DNA of 64,000 bases, taken from assembly GCF_036711975.1 (NCBI RefSeq), contig NC_091966.1:7199501-7263500 (forward strand), read 5' to 3'. Below, piece by piece: positions 53,871-64,000 of this stretch (position 1 is the stretch's first letter; the number at the start of each line of letters is the position of its first letter). The notes under the pieces were generated by a model, which saw only the letters and a program-made list of their open reading frames with translations, had not been told where the DNA came from and made no database searches. A program made the position numbers and the translations under genes. Source of the stretch: Onthophagus taurus. Taxonomy: Eukaryota > Arthropoda > Insecta > Coleoptera > Scarabaeidae.

Positions 53871-54929
53871 TACTTTTAAAATACTCGGTATTTAAATTGA
53901 ATTCTTAACCAGATTGTGTTTCTTGCGGAAATGTTGGGTATCTACACAGTTGGTGAACGTGTTTTCAAGATTCCGTCATGAGAGATATCTCACGCCAATA
54001 AACGGTTTTAACTTGGATAGGAAGATAAGGAATAAAAAAAGGAAAAGAAAACACGATTAAACCAGTTTTTTCTTCGTATGAACACATGGTGTGGAGATGA
54101 AACGTTGAGAAAATAATTTAAGCGAGTGTTTTCTCTTCAGATCGGCGACTTCGCCCAATAATAGCGGCGAGATAAGCCCCCCTCGGATTGAGTGAGTGAA
54201 CGCCTTGGCAACTCCTTTACGTACCTTGGCATTCTCGTATACGATGAAGGAATTGTATTTTCCGATTTCTTATTCACATCTGTGCCAATTGTATTACTTG
54301 AAAATTTCAATTTCGAATAAGTTTTTTCTCTTTGAAGGTTTAATGATGTATTTCTTAAACTTTTTATAACTACATATTTATATATTTTCAATCCATACAC
54401 ATAATTAACTGCTTGACCTTAATTCAATATGCATTTGATATGAATTGAAACAATGCAACGGAAATGTGATTTCATAACGAGTTTTGAAAATGTTTTTGAT
54501 GACAACACGTATTTGCGTACATAAACGTAAATGGAATTATTGCTGGGGATTGTGAATAGATACGAAGTAAAATTGTTCTAGGTAACTTAATAATTACGTA
54601 CGGACGTGATGCGGCTCGTTTTTCGAATGATAAGTACTTGCAAACACTCGCTAATTGCTTACTTCATCTAGTAAATAAACTATTTGTAATGATAACGTCG
54701 GTTTTTGGAGATAATACTGTTTCTTCACCACTTAGCCGTATCAAGTTAATAATTAATTTTCAAGTATTTTTAATTATTTTATTTTGTAATCTAATCTAAA
54801 AGGGTAAATTTAAATTATTTATTTTTGGGAAATTTTCAACTTTTAGTTTCTTACCAAAACATTAATATAAGGCATTGTGGTTGTCCAAAAGTAGTTTAGT
54901 AGAAATTTGAGGCTTCTTCCTCTTTATTT
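53871..54929. other. Gene-free spacer
   Basis: AT-rich; no feature identified. The minus-strand frame at 54,137-54,400 is not recognisable. Confidence 0.35.
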
Positions 54930-55345
54930 AAGTTTGTCTTGTTTTTTTCTGCTTCTTCAGGTCTCTTGGGATGCCAAAGTTTAGCATTTTTGCCACTTTT
55001 TCGATGGTCGTCAGATAGGTCTTCTCAAACTCGCTCTCTCACTCTTGGCCCATTTCGATCAAGACTCGTCGACCACATGGTATCTCCAACATCTGCTCCT
55101 CGCCCCCACAAATCACACCATATTAGGCACCCTCAGTTCCTCCCGTATTGCTGAGCTTCTATCTGATCTCTCATTGTTACTCCTTTAATCATCCTTAGCA
55201 TTCTCATTTCGGTGGCTCTTATCATGATTTTCGCTTTTGACGTATCCGCCCTAGTTTCCGATGCATAAATCAGATCAACCTCACTGCCGTTTTATAGCTG
55301 CTGACTTTGCTCTCTTTAGACATGTATTTTTAACACAATGAAATA
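54930..55345 (-). mobile_element. LINE C-terminal fragment
   Basis: The minus strand from about 55,325 reads MSKESKVSSYKTAVRL, IYASETRADTSKAKIMIRA and TEMRMLRMIKGVTMRDQI, the post-YADD tail of a non-LTR reverse transcriptase ('SKxxxYKTxVRP...ETRxDT...TEMxxLRxxxGxTxxDxI'). A lightly decayed continuation reaches 54,930. A second copy is at 56,405-56,620. Confidence 0.75.
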
Positions 55346-57062
55346 AAGCAAATACTTCACACTTGCCCATGTTTTCAAATCACAAGACTTACATCGACAA
55401 ACAAAGATATAGTAACGAAGACATCAAGTGATAAAATTGACATCTTTGAAAGTAAGGTTTCATTGCGTAGTATCCTGGAACCAGTTCAAAAGCAGATATG
55501 TCAGTCTCTCGAAATATATCAGAGTACAAAGGCTGAAGTCACTTGTTATGAGAATGGAGGAAGAGAGACTACCAAAATAGGCTTCAATGCAATAAGTGCA
55601 ATGACGCATAAATAATTAAGTGCGATACTGCATGGGATGTTCTGAGTTTTTGGGGTTGGAGGAGAGCACCGTCGGACAAATGGAATAGATGCAAAGGAGA
55701 CTAGAGCCCGACTTAGAGTTTAGAGCCGTAGAGGAATAAGACGTTTTGCTAACTTATAGCTGATTTTGCAACAAAATCAAACCAAATTATTCCGCGTATT
55801 TTAGGACACCATTGGTGTATCTCTTTCGCCAGGATTTGAGCAGTTTCATTGTACATCTAAATCTCCACAAAGCGCTTGTACATATATGGCACATAAGCTT
55901 TTAGCAGCTACTCTTGTGATTTCTTGTACATATTTTGGCTAATTTCTCATAACTTGTAAATTTTGTCTATAAACTCTGTTCCTTGTATTTGTTCTTCTTT
56001 ATTAAGATGAATTCCATTAAAATTTGGATCTAGAATTATTCACAGGAAGGTGGATTGGATTTATTGCCATTTGCTTTCTCGTAACTAAAAAGTTTTTTTA
56101 CTTCCCTTTCCTCTTGGTTAAGCAAAGGGCTGATTCAAAATGACTTTCTAACTCATAAAAGCATTCAGCCACTTGGCTTAACTTTGGTTTATCTTCTTCC
56201 AGTTGGGTTATATATTTAATAATAGGGTTTCTTAGGTGATAAAAATTTGAAATCTTTACCCAAAAAATATCCTCATCCAATATCAACTTTGCAACTCGTT
56301 TACTGAGTATATCTTCAACAGTTTTACAAACTGCTAATGTTTTTAATGCATAGCATGATCGCCATCGTGTTTTTACAGGTAATTTTAAGGAAATGGCTGC
56401 TTTGGTGTCAATTCCTCCCGTATTGCTGAGCTTCTTATCTGATCTCTCATTGTTACTCCTTTAATCATCCTTAGCATTCTCATTTCGGTGGTTCTTATCA
56501 GCTTTTTGATTTTGACGTATCCGTCGTAATTTCCGATGCATAAATCAGTACCAACCTCACTGCCGTTTTATGGATACTGACTTTGCTCTCCTTGGATATG
56601 TATTTTTAACACAATGAAATAAAGCAAATACTTTACACTTGCCTATTTTTTCAAATCACAAGACTTACATCGACAAACAAAGATATAGTAAATATAACAC
56701 AATCATTAGGCTAATTGTGATATATGGTTGCTAAATATAGATCGTATCGAAGAGATCAAGTGATAAAATTGGCATCTTCGAAAGTAAGGTATTGCGTAGT
56801 ATTCTGAAACCAGTTCGAGACTAGAGCGTGTGGAGGATGAGGTACAATAGTGAGATATTGAAGCTTTCCAAAGATATCAGCCACTCGGAATTTATTACCA
56901 AAATGGGCTTCAATGCAATAAGTGCAATGACGTACAAATACTTAAGTGCGATGACGGATGGGATGTTCTGAGTTTTTGGGGTTGGCGGAGAACAGCGTCG
57001 GATAAACGGAATAGATGCAAAGGTTAAGAGAACATAGGGCCCGACTTAGTGTTTAGAGGAAC
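55120..57062. repeat. Pair of direct duplicates (55,120-55,740 and 56,405-57,062) separated by hAT debris
   Basis: Shared stretches include cattgttactcctttaatca, aacacaatgaaataaagcaa, acaagacttacatcgacaaa, ggcttcaatgcaataagtgc and gatgggatgttctgagtttt, in the same order and orientation. The second unit has extra segments near 56,690-56,740. Both begin with the LINE tail. Confidence 0.85.
56098..56340 (-). pseudogene. hAT transposase internal fragment
   Basis: The minus-strand frame reads VEDILSKRVAKLILDEDIFW, then LRNPIIKYITQLEEDKPKLS and a tract with YELESHF. This fits the 'FWxxxxxxxxxLxPIxxxIxxLExDxxxLSxV' block of hAT transposases. Both the N-terminal half and the SSASxER domain are missing here. 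Confidence 0.6.
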
Positions 57063-59576
57063 ATATTACATAATATAATTATGTAACATAACATTATATT
57101 TTGCCTATATGTGATGTTGCAGCGTTTCATAACATTGAGTTCGTTTCATTTACTTTTAAGTTTGTTGACAATTTTAATCGTCAGTTAGAAAGGTAGCATG
57201 ACGGTCTTATAGCCAAACTTAAACCCTATCTACCTTATCCAGGATCATCACCTAGCCTGGAGAAAATATATTTGGACCAAACGGCTTCAACTACGACTGT
57301 TAATATGATTTTCTTTTGGACCTACTATTGAACGGATTCTTACTGTGTTATTATTACTTTTTTTGTATTGTTAAATATACTGTTTATTGTTTTTGTATGA
57401 AAAAAAAATTAGAAAGGATTTCTCTTCGGTTGAGATGTTACGAAAAGTTCTGTACTTAACATGATGAATCTGCAGATTACTTTTTCGATTCCAAATCTCT
57501 TCTAAACAAATTATCGCCTTAAAAGACTGTGATGGATTATTGCCTAAAGCTGGACAGTTGTTAGTAGAACTAGACAAGGCACAAATCATATCTTGTGGAA
57601 CAATTTTGCAGAATTGTTTCTGATAAAATTTGTTTACTGTGCCTGAAAGAAAGATGGAAGAACTTTCCTTTAAATCACGAAAAACATCAATCTTCTTATC
57701 TAAGATAAAGAGATATTAGCAACAGCACAAATAATATATCATTTCTTGGCAGAATTTACTTGTCTGGAAAGTGAAGTGCTCGACTTTCTAAATCCCCACT
57801 CTTCTGGACCACTATCTTCCAAATATTAAAGGAAGGGCTAACTTATTTCCTTTTACTGGATCTTCAACATTATCATTCTTGCTGTACTGCCGCTGGGGCT
57901 GATAGTGCTGATCTTAAGGTTACTAAATTGTCATCTCTTGGTTTTCAACTCCTGGTAATTGTTCCTTACTATTGGAAAAAAATTACTGTTATTCCTATTC
58001 CTAAAATTTTGCAACTCAACCCAACCTACCCGTTTTTAAGGATTCCCATCTAAATTTTATCAGGACTTCAGAAATGATTACAGGGCGATTGTGCAAGCGT
58101 GAACTTTCATGCGAATGAGCCTCGTCAAAATTCTCCAAAATAACATCACGATGATTCCACGAAGATCCTTCGACAATTCTAGAATTTATTTATATGTTTT
58201 GAAGAAATTGCATCGAAATTGATTAAATACAAGCAAATCAACCAGTATGCCCAGAACCTTATTCGCATATTATAGTAATACATTTAAGTAGTTACATACA
58301 CCACAAAATTAGAAATGTTAAACCTGAGTGGGTTGTTAAACAGGGATACTAAATAGTGTGATTCATGAATTCTTTCTTTATTTAATCACTTTGACCGAGT
58401 ATATGGGTCATGCCTAACTGCTCTTGACTCGTTAAGAATTCAGAGGGTGCAGGGGTCGTGCTTCACATATGTCTATGATATTATGCGTTTGGATGGGGTG
58501 TCTCATTTGATTAAAAAGGCTGGTTGTTTAATCAGAAAATATAATTGCTTTATTATAATATTATCTATAATTCGTTCTATTTCAATAATTTGAAAGAAGA
58601 GTTATTTTAGAATTTATTAAAATTTGTTTATTTAAAGTATTAATATCAATATTACTTTTAAAAATGAAAATCGTCTGAAACTCGGAATGCGTCCCTGTGC
58701 TAAAGCAGAAGAGGACAAACTTGATGTTAAAAATATAAATCGCAACCACGTCTCCGTTACGATACCGAGCTCTGCGCTCGTTGTAGAAGCAGTAGAGTTA
58801 AAATTTATGGTTCCCGCGTCCACAATAGATTTCGCAGCTGGGCACAAAAAAAATGTCTCGTCGCCGACTTGTTGGAGTGAACGGTTTAAAATGAAAAATG
58901 TCTTCAACGAACGTACTTTCCGTCTCAATTAACGGTTTTACCAGTACAAAAATTTCTTTTCGTCAATTTTTTTATATTTTTTGTTTGTTTGTGAAAGCAC
59001 AAACTTTATTATTGATTTACTAATTGGAACGTGTCACCTACTCATTTCATAATTACATTTTGTGTCATTCTGATTAGAACTAAGTGTCTTATGAAATATT
59101 AAAATTAAACATTTTGTATTCATATCACTATGTATATAAATAGCGGAAGTTAAAGTCGAGACTTCGATTAGAATCTTAAAAGATTACTATCGTTAATAAC
59201 CGTAAAATGAATGAAAGAGCCTTTCAAAAGCAATCAAACTTATTAATTACAACGTTTTTCCTTTCAATAAAAAACTCTCAAACATTTTCCTTTCTTTACT
59301 TCCGATTTTTCAATTACCTCTCTCTATGAAAACGAAAAACCCAACGTTGCAGATTTAATTCGACCATTGTAAAAATTGAAACAATACCTTTTTTTACCCC
59401 TGATATATATCTATACATTTCGATTTTTCATTCTCGTTCGTTTTCGCCCCGATTAAAGCACTAAAACTTGTACCACGTTGTTTGTTGAGATTATATCGCG
59501 TATGCACTCGAGGGTTTGCGCATATAAGTGGTTCATATTTCCGTGTTACATTCCTCATTGGCGAATTCCATTCCAG
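57063..59576. other. Gene-free region
   Basis: 57,100-58,600 is AT-rich, with a 72-codon minus-strand frame (57,371-57,589) that I cannot assign. 58,680-58,930 is richer in CpG and open on both strands, with no recognisable peptide. 58,940-59,570 shows nothing. Confidence 0.35.
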
Positions 59577-59666
59577 AGTACGTCTACGCCGCGGACCGCG
59601 CCTGTGGCGACCGTTGCCATAATATGGCTCCCCTTACAAGGCACCAGACGAGCCCCAGTTCTATAG
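59577..59666 (+). CDS. Candidate internal exon of an unidentified gene (partial)
   Basis: A 90-bp open segment lies between a good acceptor (attccattccag) and a perfect donor (ATAG|GTAAGT). It is phase 1 at both ends, so it can follow the 48,499 exon directly and read EYVYAADRACGDRCHNMAPL then TRHQTSPSSIG. Its G+C content is far above the flanks. I do not recognise the peptide. Joining it to the exon at 48,499 across an 11-kb intron is only an inference from matching phase and strand. Confidence 0.32.
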   Translation, partial: STSTPRTAPVATVAIIWLPLQGTRRAPVL

Positions 59667-62600
59667 GTAAGTTCAGGACGGGATCCAAAACCCTCCATTG
59701 CTTTCTTATAAGTAGACAAAGAGAAATATTTTAAGCACCTGCAATGTTTTTGTAGTTTAGTTTAGTACACCTTTGCTTTAAAGAAATATTTTTTTTGTAA
59801 AACGTTTTCTATTTGTTGAAGGAGATAATTTTTATTACCCCTAAAGAATTGTGTCACTTGTGTGATTTCTCCCTTAAAATGAGAGGATGGGTTCTTTTTC
59901 TATGGGGGTATTAGGGTTTTAGTACGTGCTTGTCAAATCCCTTTGGGGGTCCCCGAAGGGTCTCTTTCGTAAAAGTCACTAAAACACGTGTGAAATTCGG
60001 GTCTGGACAACAGATGGTTGACACTCAAAATAAAGTAGTTTGAAGAAAGCCCAAACATAAACAAAAAGGTTTTATCGTTAAAATGGATATCCAAAAAATA
60101 ATTTGGAATAATATATCGATTCATGATTTGTTGGTAAACAAACTGCGTGTTTTAGAAGATGGAATTGCGGGAATATCAAACCCCTCTCTGGGATTCAGTG
60201 AGTTGTGGATAGATGCAGCCCGCGGCAGAATCTGTTACCTTCCCCCTATTAAATTTTCAAACGTGGGGGAGCTTTTTTTTTACAATCCCCTCGGGGTGCG
60301 AACATGTGACAAAAATTTAAACGACCAAAGTCGTTGTATTTTCGACGATTACAATGCAAATGTATAAGGGGGCGCGAGATCGTAATGGTCTACAATTCTT
60401 CATTGAAAACAGAAAACGGAACATTTTAACGGCGAAAAGAGGATTGGCATTCATTTAAGAACGACGGCAATAATGCACGCTCGCGGGATCCACATTGAGC
60501 CGTCTCCCCCCAACGTAAAACGATTTGAATTGGAAAGAATCTTTGTTTTCGATGAAGAATATCTCCACATTTTCGTAATTTCGTTCGTACGTAATTTCGT
60601 TGGCGAGCGGAGCAGTCATCTTGTGTTCGGAAAGAAACTTCATCCCCTGGTCTACTCTACGTTTCCCCCGGAAGGCTTTCGGTGGAGGGAAGTAGTTAAT
60701 CTTGTAGCAAGTTAAAGGTATTGCTGGATGTTACGAGATCCCAGGGATAACAAAGTTTATCACGCTTACCAAGTGATTTTATGTGTTGTGAGTTTTGTGC
60801 AATATACTTCCGTGTAATGTGAAGGTATTTGTTTGAAAAATTTTGTTTCTTAGCAGAAAAAACGAGATAAAAGCACACCTGTTCGTACAACAGTTGTTTG
60901 ATTGTGGGATAATGAGTGCACTCGTTACATTAAAACAAAGCTTTCTTATTTTCAGGAAAATATATAAAATAGCTTGGTGATTTGAAGAATGTAAATTTAG
61001 AAACCTTGCAATCATTAAAGAGGTATTTGAAATAATAACAGGACTGACTTCGAAGATCGATCTTTATTACTACAATTACCAAGGCGGAGTCAACACATCG
61101 ACCTTTTAGAATGGAAGATCAATCCAGAGTTTTCGATAAGAGCCATAACCTTATACGATCGATTTAGGGTCAGATTAGGCCCCTTTTAGGGGTTTACCCA
61201 TAATCGTGATAATTAACACTGCAGGCAATGACTTATTGATTTATCAGATTATTGCTTAGCCGGGTAAGATAAATAAGGAAGGAGTTTCTATCTTCTTCAT
61301 TGAGTTGCCTAGGGATAGAACTTGAAACACTTAAGTGTTAGTAAAATTACATTTCCTGCAATAAATTAGACACTCTGATATTTTACTGGAAAATAATTAT
61401 CAAACAGTATCAAATGCACGCGTATTACTCAATATTGCTGGATATCCTGGTGATTCAATCCACAGCACTTAGACCCCAACGAGCTCTTTGTACAGTCTCA
61501 CTAACCCAAGAATTCATTGAACGTTGCTATGTTCTCTATGTCCGATTACGGGTCATGGTTCACTGAAGACGAATTCCCTTAGATATGCAAGCCTCAAACA
61601 GTCGCAAGCAATGCGCCAAAGCTTTCATCTTCCAATTCATAACCTTTACACAGTTTGTTGTGTTATTCAGCGTTAGATACGTTCCCAAGTTATTAATATA
61701 ATATATTAATGTCATGATTAGTAACGAGTCTGAATTCACGCTTTTATTTAAACCTTAATTTATTGAAATATAAACTGAAAATGTATAGAATTATTAATTT
61801 TTCATTTTTTGACACGCTTTCATTCTTGATAGACCTCAATATTACTTTAATTGTTAGACATATTTTCTATTCCATTAGCATGCTTAAATGGTGTTGCTGT
61901 TTTGGTGGCCGCAAATTAAAATTCTATTATGAATTGTTGTGTTCCGGGTTTGATAACGATGTATATAACTCACGAAATTATCCATTAATAAATTAAGGTC
62001 ACGCTGAAATTTCCTAGCTCCTTTCTCGTTAACGAAAATGATCACATAATTTAGCAGCCACTATAATTGTCACATTCTCTGCCTAGTGTATGGACTGAGA
62101 TTTGATATGAAAATATTGAACAGTATTAGAAGGATTATTTTTTTCCATATTCTGATTTAAGAAAATTTCAAATTGTGTTTAATGACTTCAAGTTGGTGCT
62201 AATACAGCATGTTTGATGCGATATTTAACGGAAAACTTCTTTTACGCGTCAGTGCCTTGTAAAATTCTATCACTTATTGATTTATCTAAAAAGTGCCGAA
62301 GCGGTTCCCAAAGTTTTCTTATTACTGCCCTATATTATTTTTACTTGATATTATTTCGTCGATGTTTTTGATTCGTTTTTGAGATACATCAAATATCAAT
62401 TTCAATTGATTTGTTTAAAAACAAAAAGCTAAAAAGGATCTCCTTTTTTTGGAAGAAATTGTAAAGCTGTGATTATTCTTTTGGCCACCCACAAACAAAA
62501 ACGCAGAATGGGGATCAGATGTTATAACTACAAAACGAAAAGAATTATTAAAAGCCATTCAAGAGATAGAAGTCAATTATCACTCATCGGGAAGCCCAAG

Positions 62601-62979
62601 GTACTCGTCCACTGATGCTCATAATGATTTAGTAGAGTTACTTTTATCTAAAGCATTTTCACACAATTTTCTGGAAATGAATGATATCACCTAGCAGTGG
62701 TGCCAACTCTAAGTGACAGATCATTAAAAAGGAAAAAAAGGCAAACCTAACAAGTGATGCTGAGAATTAAAGAACAACTTGAAGAAGCAGTAGATAGCCG
62801 GAGTGTCTCATCTTCTTGAATATGGAAATTATTGAAATTAAAAACGTACAAAGCCATTTGATCTTATCTAGTGAGTGACAGGGGTGAATAGTGAGGAAGC
62901 AGAGTAAAGTGCGGTAGTACAATCTATATTATGACTTCTGAAAGAAAGCTTATGGGATTGGACATTCTACTTTTAACAT
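59667..62979. other. Gene-free region
   Basis: 60,083-60,367 and 60,473-60,715 are open plus-strand frames in a slightly GC-richer patch, but the peptides are unfamiliar and the minus strand is also open. 60,900-62,450 is AT-rich with nothing seen. 62,490-62,690 holds a short open stretch (EWGSDVITTKRKELLKAI) that may be transposon-derived. Confidence 0.35.
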
Positions 62980-64000
62980 GTTAAAATAGATAAACTTTGT
63001 GAATTTTGACCAGTTTTAGTGCTATAAAAAACACAAATTTCAAAAACCAAACCAAAGCCCCAATACGATGCAAATTGGAAGTCGATGAAAAATCGATCCA
63101 ACAGGTTTAAATATCTTGGAGTCGATATATCAAGCAATAACAATACCAGACATGTGAAATCACAGCCAACCTAAGCCGCAGTAATATCTGGTTGCCTACG
63201 GGACATCATATGGCGGAACAAACACATGACGGTAAAAAGCAAAGTAAGGATCTATAAAACCTGTGTAAAACCATAGCTAACATACGCAGTCGAGACAAAA
63301 GCCGAAACATCCAAACAAGTCATGAGAGTCATAGGGATGAATAATAATAATAATAATTCACCTGATAACAAAAACCTGATACAAAAATACCATATAATAG
63401 GTGTATCATAGAAAACAAATTATTAATTTTATAACAAATTATTTTAGGCCAACTATCCATTTAAAAAAATAAAGTTACGTCTAAAATCTCGAAAATAAAA
63501 GATGAGAACAAAATTCCACCTACGCCACTGAATTCTTTGTAAAAAGTTGCCCATATAATGTTTTATTTATAATACTCCATCTTTGATAATAAATGAGATA
63601 TTCGCGATTGTCGTTTTCGCAAAATTTTCAATTTTTGCCGATAGGGCGAAAACAAAAGACGATAGCTGTTCGCAGTTTTCGGCATTAGCATTTTCTCGAA
63701 AAACGAGATCATAACATGTAAGCTACTTTTTTTCTATCTCTTTTAGTTTCGGAGATGGCCTATGCGGACATCGAAATTGGGACACCCTGTATAGGTATGC
63801 CGGAGTTTTGAAAATAATAATTTTGAAAAATAATACTCCCTCATGAAAAATTCTCGTTGCTTTCAATGAATAACCTAAGAACTATCACAGGCTTAAGCCT
63901 ACGTGACAGCTGAATTGAAAGAAGATACTGGAGGAATCATGTTGAAAGGATGAGTGTGGCAAAATTGGCAAAGAAAATCGAAACGCAAAAATCAGACATC
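62980..64000 (+). mobile_element. LINE C-terminal part, split by an insertion, running off the window
   Basis: 63,070-63,330 reads FKYLGVDISSNNNTRHVKSQ, AAVISGCLRDIIWRNKHMTV and KSKVRIYKTCVKP, then TYAVETKAETS. The frame resumes at 63,874 with LRTITGLSLRD and ends HVERMSVAKLAKKIETQKSD at the window edge. These are the post-YADD and tail blocks of a non-LTR retrotransposon. Frameshifts and stops make it non-functional. Confidence 0.82.
63345..63865. mobile_element. 521-bp insertion flanked by an 8-bp target duplication
   Basis: ATGAATAA occurs at 63,337-63,344 and 63,866-63,873. Removing the insert rejoins the LINE frame as GMNNLRTITG. The insert starts with TAA repeats and contains gggacaccctgtata near its right side, a word found at ends of mariner-like MITEs, so it may itself be composite. 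I could not define terminal inverted repeats. Confidence 0.65.

Noticed and set aside
60083..60715. Two consecutive plus-strand frames (94 and 80 codons) as exons of one gene
   Set aside because: No good splice borders linking them, unknown peptides, and the minus strand is open as well; left as spacer.

Overview
The window is eukaryotic nuclear DNA from an insect, most likely a beetle. That order is an inference from protein similarity and repeat content, not proven. It is AT-rich, its genes are split by short introns with GT/AG borders, and much of it is satellite DNA and decayed transposons. I recognise four protein genes: CHMP1, a TASK-type two-pore potassium channel, cathepsin B and URB2. 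There are also one or two candidate exons of a fifth gene that I cannot name.

Layout. 1-9,100 is repeat territory: a cut-down Tc1/mariner-like element, a very degenerate 23-26 bp tandem array (890-2,350), a 134-bp tandem repeat and an 18-copy array of a 175-bp satellite (about 4,540-7,740). 9,154-9,759 (-) is intronless CHMP1. 11,940-13,720 (-) is a decayed Jockey-like LINE. 13,900-14,745 is another degenerate array. 16,930-21,045 is a second block of the 175-bp satellite, built from a duplicated six-monomer higher-order unit. A 1.3-kb inverted-repeat element interrupts this block, and each of its arms carries a hammerhead-ribozyme motif like those of Penelope-like elements.

27,038-30,730 (-) is the TASK channel in four coding exons (363 aa). 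Its third intron is loaded with hAT, Tc1 and other repeats. 35,471-36,627 (+) is a complete cathepsin B in four exons (326 aa). 640 bp downstream, 37,267-45,015 (+) is URB2, rebuilt here as 12 exons (1,326 aa). Its 2.9-kb fourth intron holds a LINE broken by a piggyBac element whose core has been replaced by about six copies of a 190-bp repeat. 45,170-47,210 holds LINE remains on both strands. 48,216-48,574 looks like the promoter and first exon of a gene running rightward, with a possible second exon at 59,577-59,666. The rest of the right half holds a 30-bp minisatellite, hAT and LINE debris, a pogo-like MITE, a TTAA MITE with a paralogous empty site, and segmental duplications.

The four genes do unrelated housekeeping or neuronal jobs (ESCRT-III, leak K+ current, lysosomal proteolysis, 60S ribosome assembly). 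I see no sign that they are co-regulated. The most unusual content is in the repeats: paired inverted hammerhead motifs, satellite higher-order structure, and the piggyBac with an internal tandem array.
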